Shown piece after piece: positions 30,644 to 42,103 of a stretch of DNA of 64,000 nt; the stretch's first letter is position 1, and every line of letters starts with the position of its first letter. The stretch is taken from positions 61,581,512 through 61,645,511 of the forward strand of contig JAVGWX010000009.1 in assembly GCA_036924085.1 (NCBI GenBank). The letters are read 5' to 3'. The position numbers and the translations under genes were made by a program. The notes beneath the pieces were generated by a model. That model had not been told where the DNA came from. It did not search any database and saw only the letters and a program-made list of their open reading frames with translations. The stretch comes from Ariolimax columbianus (lineage: Eukaryota; Mollusca; Gastropoda; Stylommatophora; Arionidae).

Positions 30644-31913
30644 GCATGCTTCAGTATTACCAGCTGTAAATGACTTAAAGTTAGGAAAAGCAGCTTCAGT
30701 ATTACCAGCTGTAAATGACTTAAAGTTAGGAAAAGCAGCTTCAGTATTACCAGCTGTAAATGACTTAAAGTTAGGAAAAGCAGCTTCAGTATTACCAGCT
30801 GTAAATGACTTAAAGTTAGGAAAAGCAGCTTCAGTATTACCAGCTGTAAATGACTTAAAGTTAGGAAAAGCAGCTTCAGTTTTACCAGCTGTAAATGACT
30901 TAAAGTTAGGAAAAGCAGCTTCAGTATTACCAGCTGTAAATGACTTAAAGTTAGGAAAAGCAGCTTCAGTATTACCAGCTGTAAATGACTTAAAGTTAGG
31001 AAAAGCAGCTTCAGTATTACCAGCTGTAAATGACTTAAAGTTAGGAAAAGCAGCTTCAGTATTACCAGCTGTAAAATGACTTAAAGTTAGGAAAAGCAGC
31101 TTCAGTATTACCAGCTGTAAATGACTTAAAGTTAGGAAAAGCAGCTTCAGTTTTACCAGCTGTAAATGACTTAAAGTTAGGAAAAGCAGCTTCAGTATTA
31201 CCAGCTGTAAATGACTTAAAGTTAGGAAAAGCAGCTTCAGTATTACCAGCTGTAAATGACTTAAAGTTAGGAAAAGCAGCTTCAGTATTACCAGCTGTAA
31301 AATGACTTAAAGTTAGGAAAAGCAGCTTCAGTATTACCAGCTGTAAATGACTTAAAGTTAGGAAAAGCAGCTTCAGTATTACCAGCTGTAAATAACTTAA
31401 AGTTAGGAAAAGCAGCTTCAGTATTACCAGCTGTAAATAACTTAAAGTTAGGAAAAGCAGCTTCAGTATTACCAGCTGTAAATGACTTAAAGTTAGGAAA
31501 AGCAGCTTCAGTATTACCAGCTGTAAAATGACTTAAAGTTAGGAAAAGCAGCTTCAGTATTACCAGCTGTAAAATGACTTAAAGTTAGGAAAAGCAGCTT
31601 CAGTATTACCAGCTGTAAAATGACTTAAAGTTAGGAAAAGCAGCTTCAGTATTACCAGCTGTAAATGACTTAAAGTTAGGAAAAGCAGCTTCAGTATTAC
31701 CAGCTGTAAATGACTTAAAGTTAGGAAAAGCAGCTTCAGTATTACCAGCTGTAAATGACTTAAAGTTAGGAAAAGCAGCTTCAGTATTACCAGCTGTAAA
31801 TGACTTAAAGTTAGGAAAAGCAGCTTCAGTATTACCAGCTGTAAATGACTTAAAGTTAGGAAAAGCAGCTTCAGTATTACCAGCTGTAAAATGACTTAAA
31901 GTTAGGAAAAGCA
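30644..31913. repeat. 45-bp minisatellite, about 28 nearly identical copies
   Basis: Units of CTTCAGTATTACCAGCTGTA followed by AATGACTTAAAGTTAGGAAA and AGCAG. Differences are few: occasional TTTTACC for TATTACC, TAAATAAC for TAAATGAC, and an extra A (GTAAAATG) in units near 31073, 31302, 31526, 31572, 31618 and 31889. Because 45 is 15 codons, the first ten units stay in frame (ASVLPAVNDLKLGKA) from an ATG at 30609 until the first extra A. Such uniformity points to very recent amplification or homogenisation. Confidence 0.96.
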
Positions 31914-32750
31914 ATGTAGCGATTAAGGGAGTTAGTCATCATTAAAGAAAATGCCGATACAGTACAATAAAGTCTTCATCCCCGCTGCAGTACTATTATT
32001 CACCATTTTGTTAACCAGGTTGATGGTATAAAGAACAACTCTAGACAGCTTTTTCACTATCTCCTCCTTACCATTACCCTTCCTCGTCGTTAATATAGTA
32101 GCATGGGACAACAACTGTAGTTGATCTCACCCACCGACATATAGACACTGCGAAACAAACCATAACGACAGCTAGCCACCTTACAAATCCCAACCGTCCT
32201 ATCTAGTAACATCAAATAACAGTGAACCCATAACTAGGGGAGGGGGGATATTAACGAGAAAACAATTTTAATGAGCTTTCTGTGTATCAGGTTTTTTACC
32301 TTCAGCAAATTTACTGGTGTACTTGGCTTCGGTTCTGGCATTATGAATTGTGTATTGTGTGCATTTTTTAATCCAGTCCTTGCTTCGAGATTTGTTCAAG
32401 TCATGATGGACGCTGACAGGGATTAAGCTTATTAAGCTGATATCTCGGCCAAACATTCTTCTGTCATCTTTTTGTAACCTGTTTTATGGAAGCCTGGTCC
32501 GAGCAACCTGATGCAGCATCTTATGCCCAGGGTTTGCAGAAAATGCGAGTTTCTTTTTTCATCGATTTCTTCATATGCGATGACATCCAGTGTTCTCTCT
32601 CAGGCAAGGGTCTTAAACAGGCAGCTTTCAGGCTGCATTGGGCCCCATGATTTATCCAAGAGCTAGAGGCTACATTATGTAGAACTCATTGCTTTATCAA
32701 TCTCAACTGCAGGAACACACATTGTTTTAGAGTGGGCGTCCTTAAAGGGC
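31914..32750. other. Unassigned spacer
   Basis: No recognised gene or repeat. A short minus-strand frame at 32268-32456 (WIKKCTQYTIHNARTEAKYT) has no family I recognise. Confidence 0.35.
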
Positions 32751-32754
32751 GACG

Positions 32755-33420
32755 GAGACAAGAAGTAGACAATAAGTAGACAAGCAGGAGACAAGAAGTA
32801 GACAATAAGTAGACAAGCAGGAGACAAGAAGTAGACAATAAGTAGACAAGCAGGAGACAAGAATTAAACAAGAAGTGGATACAAAGAAAAAACGTAAACA
32901 AGACGTCGACAAGAATTAGATAAGAAGTAGACAAGAAGAAAACAAGAAGTAGACAAGTAGTAGACTAGAAGTAGACTAGAAGTAGACTAGAAGTAGAAAC
33001 CGAAAAAGAAGCAGACAAGAAGTAGACAGAAAAAGAAGTAGACAAGAAGTAGGCTCACAAAAGAAGTATTCAAGAAGTAAACAAGAAGTAGACATTGAAA
33101 ATGGAGTATTTAAAAAGTAGACAAGAAGTAGATTAAAAGTAGACAAAAAGTAGATTAAAAGTAGACAAGAAGTAAACAAGAAGGAGACAAGAAGTGGACA
33201 AGAAGTAGACAAGAGTAGGAAATAGACAAGAAGTAGACATAAAAAATGGAGTATTTAAGAAGTAGGCAAAAAAACAACAAGTACACATTAAGTAGGCAAG
33301 AAGTAGTCACCAAAAATGGAGTATTCAAGAAGTAGACACCGAAAATTGAGTATTCAGGAAGTAGACAAGAAGAAAACAAGAACTAGATAAAACGAAGACA
33401 CAACGAATACAACAGGAAGG
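32755..33420. repeat. Purine-rich array of AGTAGACAAGA units
   Basis: A degenerate array of 9-12 bp AGTAGACAAGA/AGTAGACTAGA units, strongly A/G on the plus strand. A 33-bp block beginning CAGGAGACAAGAAGTAGACA is repeated three times at 32785-32865. Confidence 0.93.
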
Positions 33421-34614
33421 CAAGAAGAAGACATGAAAAAGCAAGAACTCCATGGGTCTGGGGAAGATTTCTTATGTAGTCGCTTCTTGTGACACGCTTG
33501 GCAGGTTACAGTGGTACTTTTATTTGTCCCCTAAAGGAGCTTAGTAGCTGACGGGCGAGGGAACTATTTCACAAGGCTTAAGATGCATTGCTTCGCGACG
33601 GTTCTGATTACATGCCTCATATAACTCATGCGCTTGTAATCTGCTTCTTGTTATCTATATTATATGAATTGTGACCGCAGGGATTTAAAAGAAAACAACT
33701 TTTTGAGTCGTTGTGAATCTTGTAGTTTGGTTTTTGCGTAAGGAGATATAAGTTTGCGCAAGCTGTTATTACAAATTCAAGCTTTACAAACGTGTACTTT
33801 ACACTGTGTAAAAGGGAGAGAACTATCATTAATCCAGTTCAGCGGTTCCCGGAGTTATAGATTACACACCGACCAATCAAATAAACTAATGCTAATTTAT
33901 TGGATATACACAGACACACACGGTGATTTATCGCAAACAAGCACATTACTTTTTGTGGACCCGCACATTGCACTTTGTACAACTCGCACAATAATATTTG
34001 CGGAAATGCACATTACTTTACACACAAATCGCTTTTACTGACATGTTCAGTATTTTTCGTGGACACACACAGAACATTTCTGGGACCCGTACATTAATGT
34101 TGGCTAACTCCATTTTGAGAATCGCTGATCAACATAAACACGTGGCTAATAATACGTCCATTTTCTTGCGAGCGTAAGTGTCATATTCGGTATGACATTT
34201 ACATTCGTATTAATATTGAAAATGCTGACATTGTGCATTCAAATTTAATAGAGCTCTCGCTGTTTGCGGTAGATGTGTTCGATGCGGCTCCCAGTACCTG
34301 CAAGCTCCAGCTTATCCAGCTATAAATAGATTTCTGACCTGAAGATATGGAAACGCATAGAAAAATTGAACTCAAGCTGTGGACAAGCTTAATTTAACAC
34401 TTCCTCTTTAACAGCAATCAATACTAATAAACTACCTCTTCTTTCAAAGTATGACGTGAATAAATTAACAATAAAACTGTGAAATAAAAGCAACGAATTG
34501 GGGTGCAAAAGAAGAGAATGTTTAGAAAAATACGACACGTGTCTTGGTACGGCAAGAAAACCAATAAAGAGCCCATGAAAAAGCTAAAGATGAAACGAGA
34601 AATTAATTAACAAT
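33421..34614. other. Unassigned spacer
   Basis: AT-rich with no recognised gene. ACACACA/GCACATTACTTT-like fragments recur loosely between 33905 and 34080. Confidence 0.35.
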
Positions 34615-35435
34615 GTCGGATTGATTAAGATTTTCTTAATCAGATCTTTACAATGTTTTCCTACTTTTTACCATTTTTAGTCAGATCTCTAATTAATTTT
34701 CCTACTTTTTACCATTTTTAGTCAGATCTCTAATTTGTTTTCCTACATTTTACCATTTTTAGTCAGATCTCTTATGTGTTTTCCTACTTTTTACCATTTT
34801 TAGTCAAATTTGTAATTTGTTATCCTAGTATTTTAATCATTTTTTTAGTCAAATCTGTAATCATTATCCTAGTATTTTTAAAGTTGTTTAGTCATCTGTA
34901 ATTGTTATCCTAGTATTTCTATCATTTGTAAGCCAGATCTGTAATTTGTTATCCTAGTGTTTCTATCATTTTTAGTCAGATCTGTAATTGTTATCCTAGT
35001 ATTTGTATCATGTTTTAGTCAGATCTCTAATTTGTTATCCCAGTATTTGTATCATTTTTTTTTGTCAGATCTGTAATTGTTAGCCTAGTATTTTTATCAT
35101 TGTTTAGTTAGATCTGTAATTGTTAGTTTAGTATTTTTATCATTTTTAAGCCAGATCTGTAATTTGTGTTCCCAGTATTTGTATAAATTTTAGTCAGATC
35201 TGTAATTGTTATCCCAGTATTTGTATCATTTTTTAGTCAGATCTCTAATTTGTTATCCTAGTATTTGTATCATATTTAGTCAGATCTCTAATTTGTTATC
35301 CCAGTATTTGTATCATTTTTAGTCAGATCTCTAATTTGTTATCCTAGTATTTGTATCATTTTTAGTCAGATCTCTAATTTGTTATCCCAGTATTTGTATC
35401 ATTTTTAGTCAGATCTGTAATAATTTATTCTAGTA
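34615..35435. repeat. About 43-bp AT-rich minisatellite, about 19 copies
   Basis: Units of AGTCAGATCTSTAATTTGTT then ATCCTAGTATTTGTATCATT and TTT. The left units are more diverged (TTTCCTACTTTTTACCATTT) and the right ones most regular, suggesting the right side is the younger part. Each unit carries AGATCT. Confidence 0.93.
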
Positions 35436-35720
35436 TTCTTCTTTTTCTGCGTTCGTTCTGATAAGGACCTTATGGTAAAGTTGACATCTGGGGCTGTGAT
35501 ATTTGCGCCTTTTAGACCGATTTCAGCTTCCTTTTTTTACATTGGGTTTGTCTTTCCACTAAGATCCATATCCCTTGGCCAGACTACACTATCGAATAGT
35601 GCAACCTGTTTTCAGGGTCGCCACGTGGAAGTGGAATATAGTCTAAGTCAGCTATGATTCGCTTACACTGCTGCAAAAAGCCAGCTAAGAGTTGCTGGAT
35701 GCTCCTAGGTCAAACACTGT
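35436..35720 (-). mobile_element. SINE-like repeat F3, copy 2
   Basis: The minus strand ends in CAGAACGAACGCAG then AAAAAGAAGAA, the same ACGCAG-GAA type of end as LINE A. The body has GGTCTAAAAGGCGCAAATAT, GCTGAAATCGG, CAGTTTC-like CCTGAAAACAGGTTGCAC, and GACTATATTCCACTTCCACG. Confidence 0.72.
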
Positions 35721-36534
35721 TGCATCTTCGTCCCATTCCAGTATATATTAAATCAAGCAAAATAAGTGTCGTACGTCATGTAACCAAATATTGTTACAAC
35801 TTATTATGGGTGTTTTGCCATGGACCATGTTGAATGACGGTCATCCTACAGGCTCATTGGTAGATGACCGAGTCAACGTTTATAGGTATTGACCTACAAT
35901 GACGTCACTGTTTCTGTTATCACGAATACACACCACATGCCAACCCCATATGCGTTTTCTTAACAACGCAGTATCTATGACGTCATTGGAAGTGGTTTTG
36001 GTGCCTGATTCGATGTTGTGTATTAGGTCCCTAAGAAAAAGTGTCAATATTCTTCTCTACATTTTCCTTCATTATTTGAGCAATTCGAAGCTTGTTCGCA
36101 TCTCGTTTTCGTAGGTTCAATACTTCGCTGGAAAAAACTATAATGTGGGTTTATGCCATGTGATTTCTCATTGCGAATGGCCACAATCAGTAGATTGACT
36201 CTTTTGTGCGCCCTGAAAAGGACGTTTAACGGCAAGTTGTAGTAACTTTCTTCACATACCGAGCGTGCTCATGAAGGTGGACCAGTGTTCTCCAGACGGT
36301 TGTGCTATCCCTGGCTTCATCTGCGTGTCGCTCTTTACTACGGGGAGGACACGTCGATCCCCCATCTTGTAGGCCAGACTGCCAAGAAGAATAAGCATTT
36401 TCTAGAAAGGATTACCTGGAAGTCTAGGTGGTTGTCTTGGTCAGTGTATTTTCCCTTACTATTTTTCTTTAATCCGTGTCTTAAAAAGCATTGTATGCTA
36501 TCGTGCTAGTGTTTTTGATGATGTTGGACAAAGC
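35721..36534. other. Unassigned spacer
   Basis: No recognised gene or tandem repeat. Confidence 0.35.
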
Positions 36535-36870
36535 AACTCTTGCTGAGTTGAGCTAACCTTTAACGTTTCTTTATTGGCATGTTACAGTGGCTCCTCTTAT
36601 ATCCCGTGATGTCCTTACAGAAGGTGCAGCACAGTTTTCATGACGGTAACGCATTGTCAGACTTCTCTGCAAGCTCACCACTCTGGTATCTCCATTTTGT
36701 TGGCCAGGCCGATGTGAGGCTGTCTGTTTCCGTGAGCACGAACTAAAACATCAGTTCTTGACCAGTATGGCCGTCACATACTGTTTGCTCCCTTGACCAG
36801 TATTGTTCACCTGACTGTCAAATACTGATTAGTACCTTGACAAGTATGGTTCACCTGACTGTCAAATACC
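36535..36870 (+). mobile_element. Dispersed repeat R, copy 3, with short array
   Basis: GAGTTGAGCTAACCTTTAAC then GTTACAGTGGCTCCTCTTAT-ATCCCGTGATG matches the starts of copies at 29800 and 49510. The repeat core appears three times at 36762-36870 (GACCAGTATGG, GACCAGTATTGTTCACCTGA, GACAAGTATGGTTCACCTGA). Confidence 0.65.
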
Positions 36871-36874
36871 GATT

Positions 36875-37210
36875 ACTATGTGTATGTCTATGTGTGCATG
36901 TGTGTATGTGTTTGTGTGTGTGTATTTGTTTGTTTGTGTGTGTTTATGTGCGTGTGTGTGTGTGTTTGCGTGTGTGTGTGTATGCGTTAGTGTTTGTTTG
37001 TATGTGTATGTTCATGTGTTCGTGTGTGCGCGTGTGTGTGTGTTTGTATGTGTGTGTGTGTGTTTGTTTGTGTATGCGTGTGTGTATGTGTGTGTGTTTA
37101 TGTGTGTATGTGTTTGTTTGTGTGTGTATGTGTGTGTCCATGTTTGTGTGTGCGTGTGTGGGTGGGTGTGCGTATGTGTATGTATGTGCGTGTGTGTGTG
37201 TTTGTACTGA
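36875..37210. repeat. (TG)n-rich microsatellite
   Basis: Long imperfect TG/TATG/TTTG tract. All forward frames stay open and give Cys/Val-rich peptides, and the reverse gives His/Thr repeats, so frames here carry no information. Confidence 0.95.
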
Positions 37211-37239
37211 TGCACACACCAAACATCTTACGTGTTGGT

Positions 37240-37475
37240 CGTCCTAAATAAGACATTGGGATGGTGTGCCATAGTTTAAGACTTCGATATCCTCGCCATC
37301 CGATTTCAGCTAATGTTTTTGAGAATCGGGTTTGCCTTCCTTTAGATAGCCCAGACTACACTAGTCAAGCCAGTTTCCAGGGCCGTCGCTTGGAGGCGTA
37401 ATAAGGTCTTGGTTAGCTCTGGTTAGCTGAGCTAGATACAAGCAGCCGACCACGAGTCGCTGACTGCTGTCAACA
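37240..37475 (-). mobile_element. SINE-like repeat F3, copy 3
   Basis: Plus-strand view: TGGTGTGCCATAGTTTAAGA, CATCCGATTTCAGC, GTTTGCCTTCC, CAGACTACACTAGTC, CAGTTTCCAGGGCCG and GAGGCGTAATAAGGTCTTGG, in the same order as 44160-44360 and 35500-35650. The GAA tail is not evident here. Confidence 0.7.
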
Positions 37476-38880
37476 CATTCACTGTGATTGTCCTTCCACA
37501 CACAGAAAGCTGACTTATACTTGTTGAGTTCCTATGGACGTTAATGTTCAGTCCTGTTACACCTGTTTAATATTTGTATATTATCGCACTGTTTACTCGA
37601 TTCACAGACGTCTTTATTATAAATTTCGTGACGATTGCATGGACAATCGACCTTTATTCCTTTTGTAGTCGTTTATCTTCTACCATTGGAGATGGTATGT
37701 TCCTATTTGCAGATTCTTGCAATCGAGTGTAAAGGCACATATGTGATTGTCCTGATGTATCCTACTGCATTGAAACGGCTGTCTCCTATTGGTTTTGATG
37801 TAGAACATTGCTGTGTAGTAATTTCGTTACTTTTATACCTTTATCCCACCCAGCGGCTAACAGCCTATTTGTTTTGATCATCAACTACTAAAGACGGGTT
37901 CACGTTCACAGGACATCAGAGTTTATCATCCGTCTCCGATATGACTAGGTGCTTAAGTTACATCCACTGACACCAGGTAACACTTGAAACTAGCAAGTGC
38001 CGAACTCCCACCGTTTCTCCCTTGGCTACTTCACTTAGATACGAGCGATCTCTCAACTATAATGAAAACCGCGGCCTTTATTCCGAAGTTCTTTAGCGCC
38101 CCCCCCCCCCTTCCCTCCCCCCGCGCTTGATGTCAACAATGCAAATAAACGCCGTTTTGTTGTTATTTATCCAAGCACAAACTTGACTGACGCAGTAGTA
38201 TTAACTCAACTATGCAGGAAAGCCAATTCTAACGCCTTTGTTTACACCTTACATAATTTACTGCCTGCTGTCGGAAACAGCGCCAAACAAACCATGCCAC
38301 ATCGCTGACTGACAAATAAGTCAAGCACAGAGAATCCTCACAGATAAGTGAGTTATACTTTTCTGTCCTCGGTTAACCGAGATTTAGCCTAAACGTCTCT
38401 AAGGTAAATGCGTGCGATCATAAATGCACCGATCATTTTCCACAGACCTTCATTTGATGCTTTAAATATCATCCTTTCTCAACAAATACATCAATTTCAC
38501 GCATCCTGGTTGAATAACAAAACTCTACGGTAATTCGACACCGCGTATGCGTTCACGTGACTTCAGTCATTGGCTTAGCTGTTCATAGCTACTTCACTGT
38601 TTTAACTCGTGTCGGCCATTTGTCTTGTCTGTCTCTATCTTGTTATTATTAGTTTGTGATTTATTGCACCTTCTCATATGACCAAGGACTGTTGTAATCT
38701 GGTCGTTATCGTGTGGGTCATTGGACGCCCAGGTATAGCTTGTTCTACTAAATGCCCACGCCAGATGGTGGGAAGTTCAATGTTCGTTGGCAACGAGAAT
38801 AGAAGGACCCGAAAAGACATTACCACCGGACAACCTTATCATCATCTTATGGTTGGTCAGTTCTAAGACTGGTTGTAAGG
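37476..38880. other. Unassigned spacer with a C-rich tract
   Basis: No recognised gene. A poly(C) tract with CCTTCCCTCCCC lies at about 38099-38125 and could form a G-quadruplex on the other strand. Confidence 0.35.
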
Positions 38881-38887
38881 TTGTCTG

Positions 38888-39200
38888 AGGATGTCTCTCC
38901 ATTTGACGCTATCCTCTACAGATCTCACTTCATCAAATTCTCGAACTTCAAGGTCTCTCCATTTGACCCTAACCTCTACAAATATCACTTCATCAAATTG
39001 TTGTACTTCAAGGTCTCTGCATTTGACCCTAACCTCTACAGATCTCACTTCATCAAATTGTCGTACTTCAAGGTCTCTGCATTTGACCCTAACCTCTACA
39101 GATCTCACTTCATCAAACTGTCGTACTTCAAGGTTTGTCCATTTGACCCTATCCTCTACAGATCTCACTTCATCAAATTATCGTACTTCAATGTCTCTCC
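38888..39200 (-). repeat. 60-bp coding-derived tandem repeat, five units
   Basis: The unit is exactly 60 bp (successive GTACTTCAAGG motifs at 39003, 39063 and 39123). On the minus strand each unit encodes 20 residues of the type FDEVRSVEVRVKCRDLEVRQ, and the last continues to VKWRDILRQPYNQS. That wording matches the usual end of RTE-like LINE proteins (AEDR--WR--VR). The adjacent relic at 39201-39640 is the matching upstream part, so the repeat arose by in-frame amplification of an element's C-terminal codons. Confidence 0.75.
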
Positions 39201-39640
39201 AAACCTGAGATGTAAAGACGGAGTCATAGTCGCTTCCTTCCTTTTTTCCTTGGATCTTGCCCTCTAGTATCTTCTGTTGAAGACTTCCATGGTTCAAACT
39301 GTGTCCCAGTCAATTCAATCTGCGTTTCTGTATTATTTTTAATATCTGTCATTGTGAACCTACCTCAATGAAGACTTTGTCATTGGATCTTCTTTCTGTC
39401 CAACCCATTCGCTCCATTCTAGTGTAGAACCAAATTTAAAACGCTTTCAAGCAATTTTCATCTTTTTTTGTCTAGTCCATGTTTCAGCCTCATACAATGC
39501 AATTGATCATGCACGAGTTGTGATTATTTGTTTCTTCAGTTTTATCGCAATAACCTTTTAGGTTAGCAATTTATGTTTTTCTCTAAAGATCTTTTCTGAC
39601 AATGCAATCCTACTTCTCGTCTCATTGAGGGCATCTTATC
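39201..39640 (-). pseudogene. RTE-like LINE relic: post-RT domain
   Basis: The minus strand reads, with interruptions, FEMWFYTRMERMGWTERRSN, then DKVFIEVGSQ, QILKIIQKRRLN, and ILEGKIQGKKEGSDYD. This is the conserved stretch of RTE-type elements often annotated as craniofacial development protein 2-like (FEMWCWRRM-RI-WT-RRSNDEVL--VG). A stop separates it from the first 60-bp unit. The RT core and endonuclease are absent. Confidence 0.72.
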
Positions 39641-40135
39641 TTATGATTTGACCATAATATGTAAACTTTTGTACTTATTCGTTAATCTTGAATTTATTTC
39701 CATTATAAAGACACACTCAAAATTGGAGTTTACAGAACAGAATGTTCTAGAAAGAGATGTCTTTGATACCATATTGTGCACAAGCCATACATTGACGTTA
39801 TTTAGTTTAAGTAAGGATTTCCTTTGGTGTGCCAAACGGCTATCACTTAAGTGGATACCTATCTATGCTTCTCCTTGCTCGTTCACTATCAGACATCCAC
39901 GCCAAATGCTCCAACAAAGTCATGTCTGTAACTGTATTTCTTAAACTGATTGCGTTGCTCTGTGCTCTGCGTCCGGGGACCAGTGCATATATCTTCCATG
40001 TGTATTTGTTGTGAGCTGTGTTTCAAACACATGACTGTCTCCATTCTACCTGTGACGTAGCAGATGTTTGTTGCCAGAGGTATCTCCCCAATGAAAATCT
40101 GTCCTACTGAGTCGTCGAGCCTCATCCATATGATA
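39641..40135. other. Unassigned spacer
   Basis: No recognised feature; the region may contain further decayed parts of the preceding relic. Confidence 0.35.
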
Positions 40136-40139
40136 GGTA

Positions 40140-40445
40140 GATGTACTACTAGACTACGTCCAGGTAGTTAGTGTACTACTAGACTACGTCCAGGTAGATA
40201 AATGTACTACTAGACTACACCTAAAGTAGATAGATGTACTTTTAGACAACGTCCAAAGTAGATATATGTACTACTAGACTAAGCCCAAAGCAGATATATA
40301 TAATGCTAGACTACGCCCAAAGTAGATAGATGTACTACTAGACTACGCTCAAAGAAGATATATGTATTACTAGGCTAAGCCCCCCAAAAATAGCTGTAGA
40401 GCTAGCCTACGTCCCAAGTAGATCAAATTTAGAGCTAGCCAGCGT
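40140..40445. repeat. 30-33 bp minisatellite
   Basis: About ten units of GTAGATAGATGTACTACTAG then ACTACGCCCAAA. Units drift along the array (AGAGCTAGCCTACGTCC at the right end), and the first two copies are 30 bp apart while later ones are about 33. Confidence 0.88.
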
Positions 40446-40469
40446 TCCAAGTATGTAAATTATGTAAAG

Positions 40470-40765
40470 AAGCAAGATGATGAAGAAGAAGAAGAAGAAG
40501 AAGAAGAAGAAGAAGAAGAAGAAAACAAAAAAGAAGAAGAAGAAGAAAACAAAAAGAAGAATAAGACCAACAACAATAACAACAAACACAATAACCACAA
40601 CATACACAGCAACAAAAAATTGAAAAATAAGAATAAAAAGAAGGAGAAGAAGCAGAAAAAGAAGAAGAAGAAGAAGAAAAAGAAGAAAAAGAAGATAAAG
40701 AAGAAGAAGAAGAAATAGCAGAAGAAGAAAAAGAAGAAGAACAAGAACAAGAAGAAAATGAAGCC
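40470..40765. repeat. (GAA)n-rich imperfect microsatellite
   Basis: Long GAA/GAAA tract interrupted by ACAACAATAACAACA. The minus-strand frames are poly-Phe/Leu and meaningless. It could be an overgrown SINE or LINE tail, but no element body was found beside it. Confidence 0.93.
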
Positions 40766-41316
40766 TACCAGAAGCCCTATTTTCCAATTGGAAACTTCTG
40801 GATTAAATCATATTTTAAAGTTGTACACGGTACAAGATGTACACGGAGAATCAAATCTTAGCGATTGCAAGAAACGACAAATATAGAAACGCTATCACAG
40901 GATCCAGCCAAAAAACAAAACCAAAAAATCTCAGAGGTAAAATAAATAACACGAAAAACAGAAAGGATTTTTTTTATTTCCGCGAAAAACGCACATATGG
41001 AACGAAGAATATTTTAAAATTGGAAAAATAAGAAAAAGAAACGAAACGAAATGGAAATTGTCTGCACATTTGATTTAGATTGGTGAAATCCAAATGTTTA
41101 TGGTCTAAAGACAAATAGCTTCTTCCTGCTTGTTTGAGAGGTAAGACTTTGAGTTGGGGAATGGATAAGGTATGGCCTTTGCTTACCTGGTTGTTTCTGT
41201 AAGGTAAGCAAGGCGAAAAACGGGTGTCCAAGGGTAGGGTTATGTGAACGAGGATGATTTTACACCGGGGAAAGGGCACAGCTCTTGATCGGGTCGGTGT
41301 GTAATGGTAAGCGTGT
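40766..41316. other. Unassigned spacer
   Basis: A-rich on the plus strand; no gene recognised. Confidence 0.35.
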
Positions 41317-41317
41317 C

Positions 41318-41373
<56 letters not shown>
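41317..41373. repeat. (GA)n microsatellite
   Basis: Nearly pure GA repeat of about 25 units with a GAAAGA interruption. Confidence 0.95.
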
Positions 41374-41509
41374 GCTTGGAGTTAAAGGGTAAGGATAGAG
41401 TTGCTTTATTTTCATGAATAGTTTGCTAGCTGAGGAACGTGTAACGATTATGGGAGGGAATGTACTAGAGATATATATTTTGGTTGTTAGTCAGTCATTA
41501 GCACAATGT

Positions 41510-41712
41510 ACGATGCGTGTTCAAATGAAACCGGACCTAACTGCACCAAGTGAACATACATACGATGCGCATGATGACATCACTTCTCGTGTAAACAGGA
41601 CAAACCATCCATCAAGTTTGCAAAATTTAATTATGCTGCGACTTATAGTTTTCTCAGCAGACCGTTGAAAACATGGCGGGTGTGATATGGAATCCGTCGA
41701 GAGTTGATCAGC
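41510..41712 (+). mobile_element. Mariner 5' fragment: terminal repeat and transposase start
   Basis: TACGATGCGTGTTCAAATGA begins a terminal repeat that matches the element at 11640-12204 over about 120 bp (CAAGTGAACATACATACGAT, GATGACATCACTTCT, CATCAAGTTTGCAAAAT). A TA precedes it. A start codon at 41673 follows, with MAGVIWNPSRVDQ, corresponding to MEGTTRNPLRVDQ in the other copy. The rest of the element is missing. Confidence 0.8.
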
Positions 41713-42103
41713 TGAAAATGTCGACCAGTTGACATTCATTGTAGAATGCAAACAGCTTCTCTAGAATACAGTCAACAGGATCAGCATACAAACATGAATA
41801 GTTTGTAAGAATATTAAATTAAATTAAATAAAAGAGAAATTACGATTAAGAAAACCAATAGTGACTGATTGATTTATTCATCTTTCCGTTCCAGATGAAG
41901 CATAGGTTCACAACTACAGCTTGCCCGTCTAAAGGAAGTCTGTATTCTAGCTATGCAGCGGTGGGTTCAATAACAAGGGTTTTTCATGATGAGGTTGTTA
42001 GCCCCTAAAACAATATTATAGTCACCCTTAACAATATGATTGGAAGGTTACATGGGTCATATTCCTTTCAAACCAGTAGTGTTAAGAATGAATTTGGGCT
42101 AGA
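41713..42103. other. Unassigned spacer
   Basis: No recognised feature. Confidence 0.35.

Noticed and set aside
36837..37251. Cys/Val-rich and His/Thr-rich frames on both strands
   Set aside because: They translate a TG/CA microsatellite.
40407..40787. Phe/Leu-rich 126-codon minus-strand frame that looks like a membrane protein
   Set aside because: It is the reverse of a GAA microsatellite.
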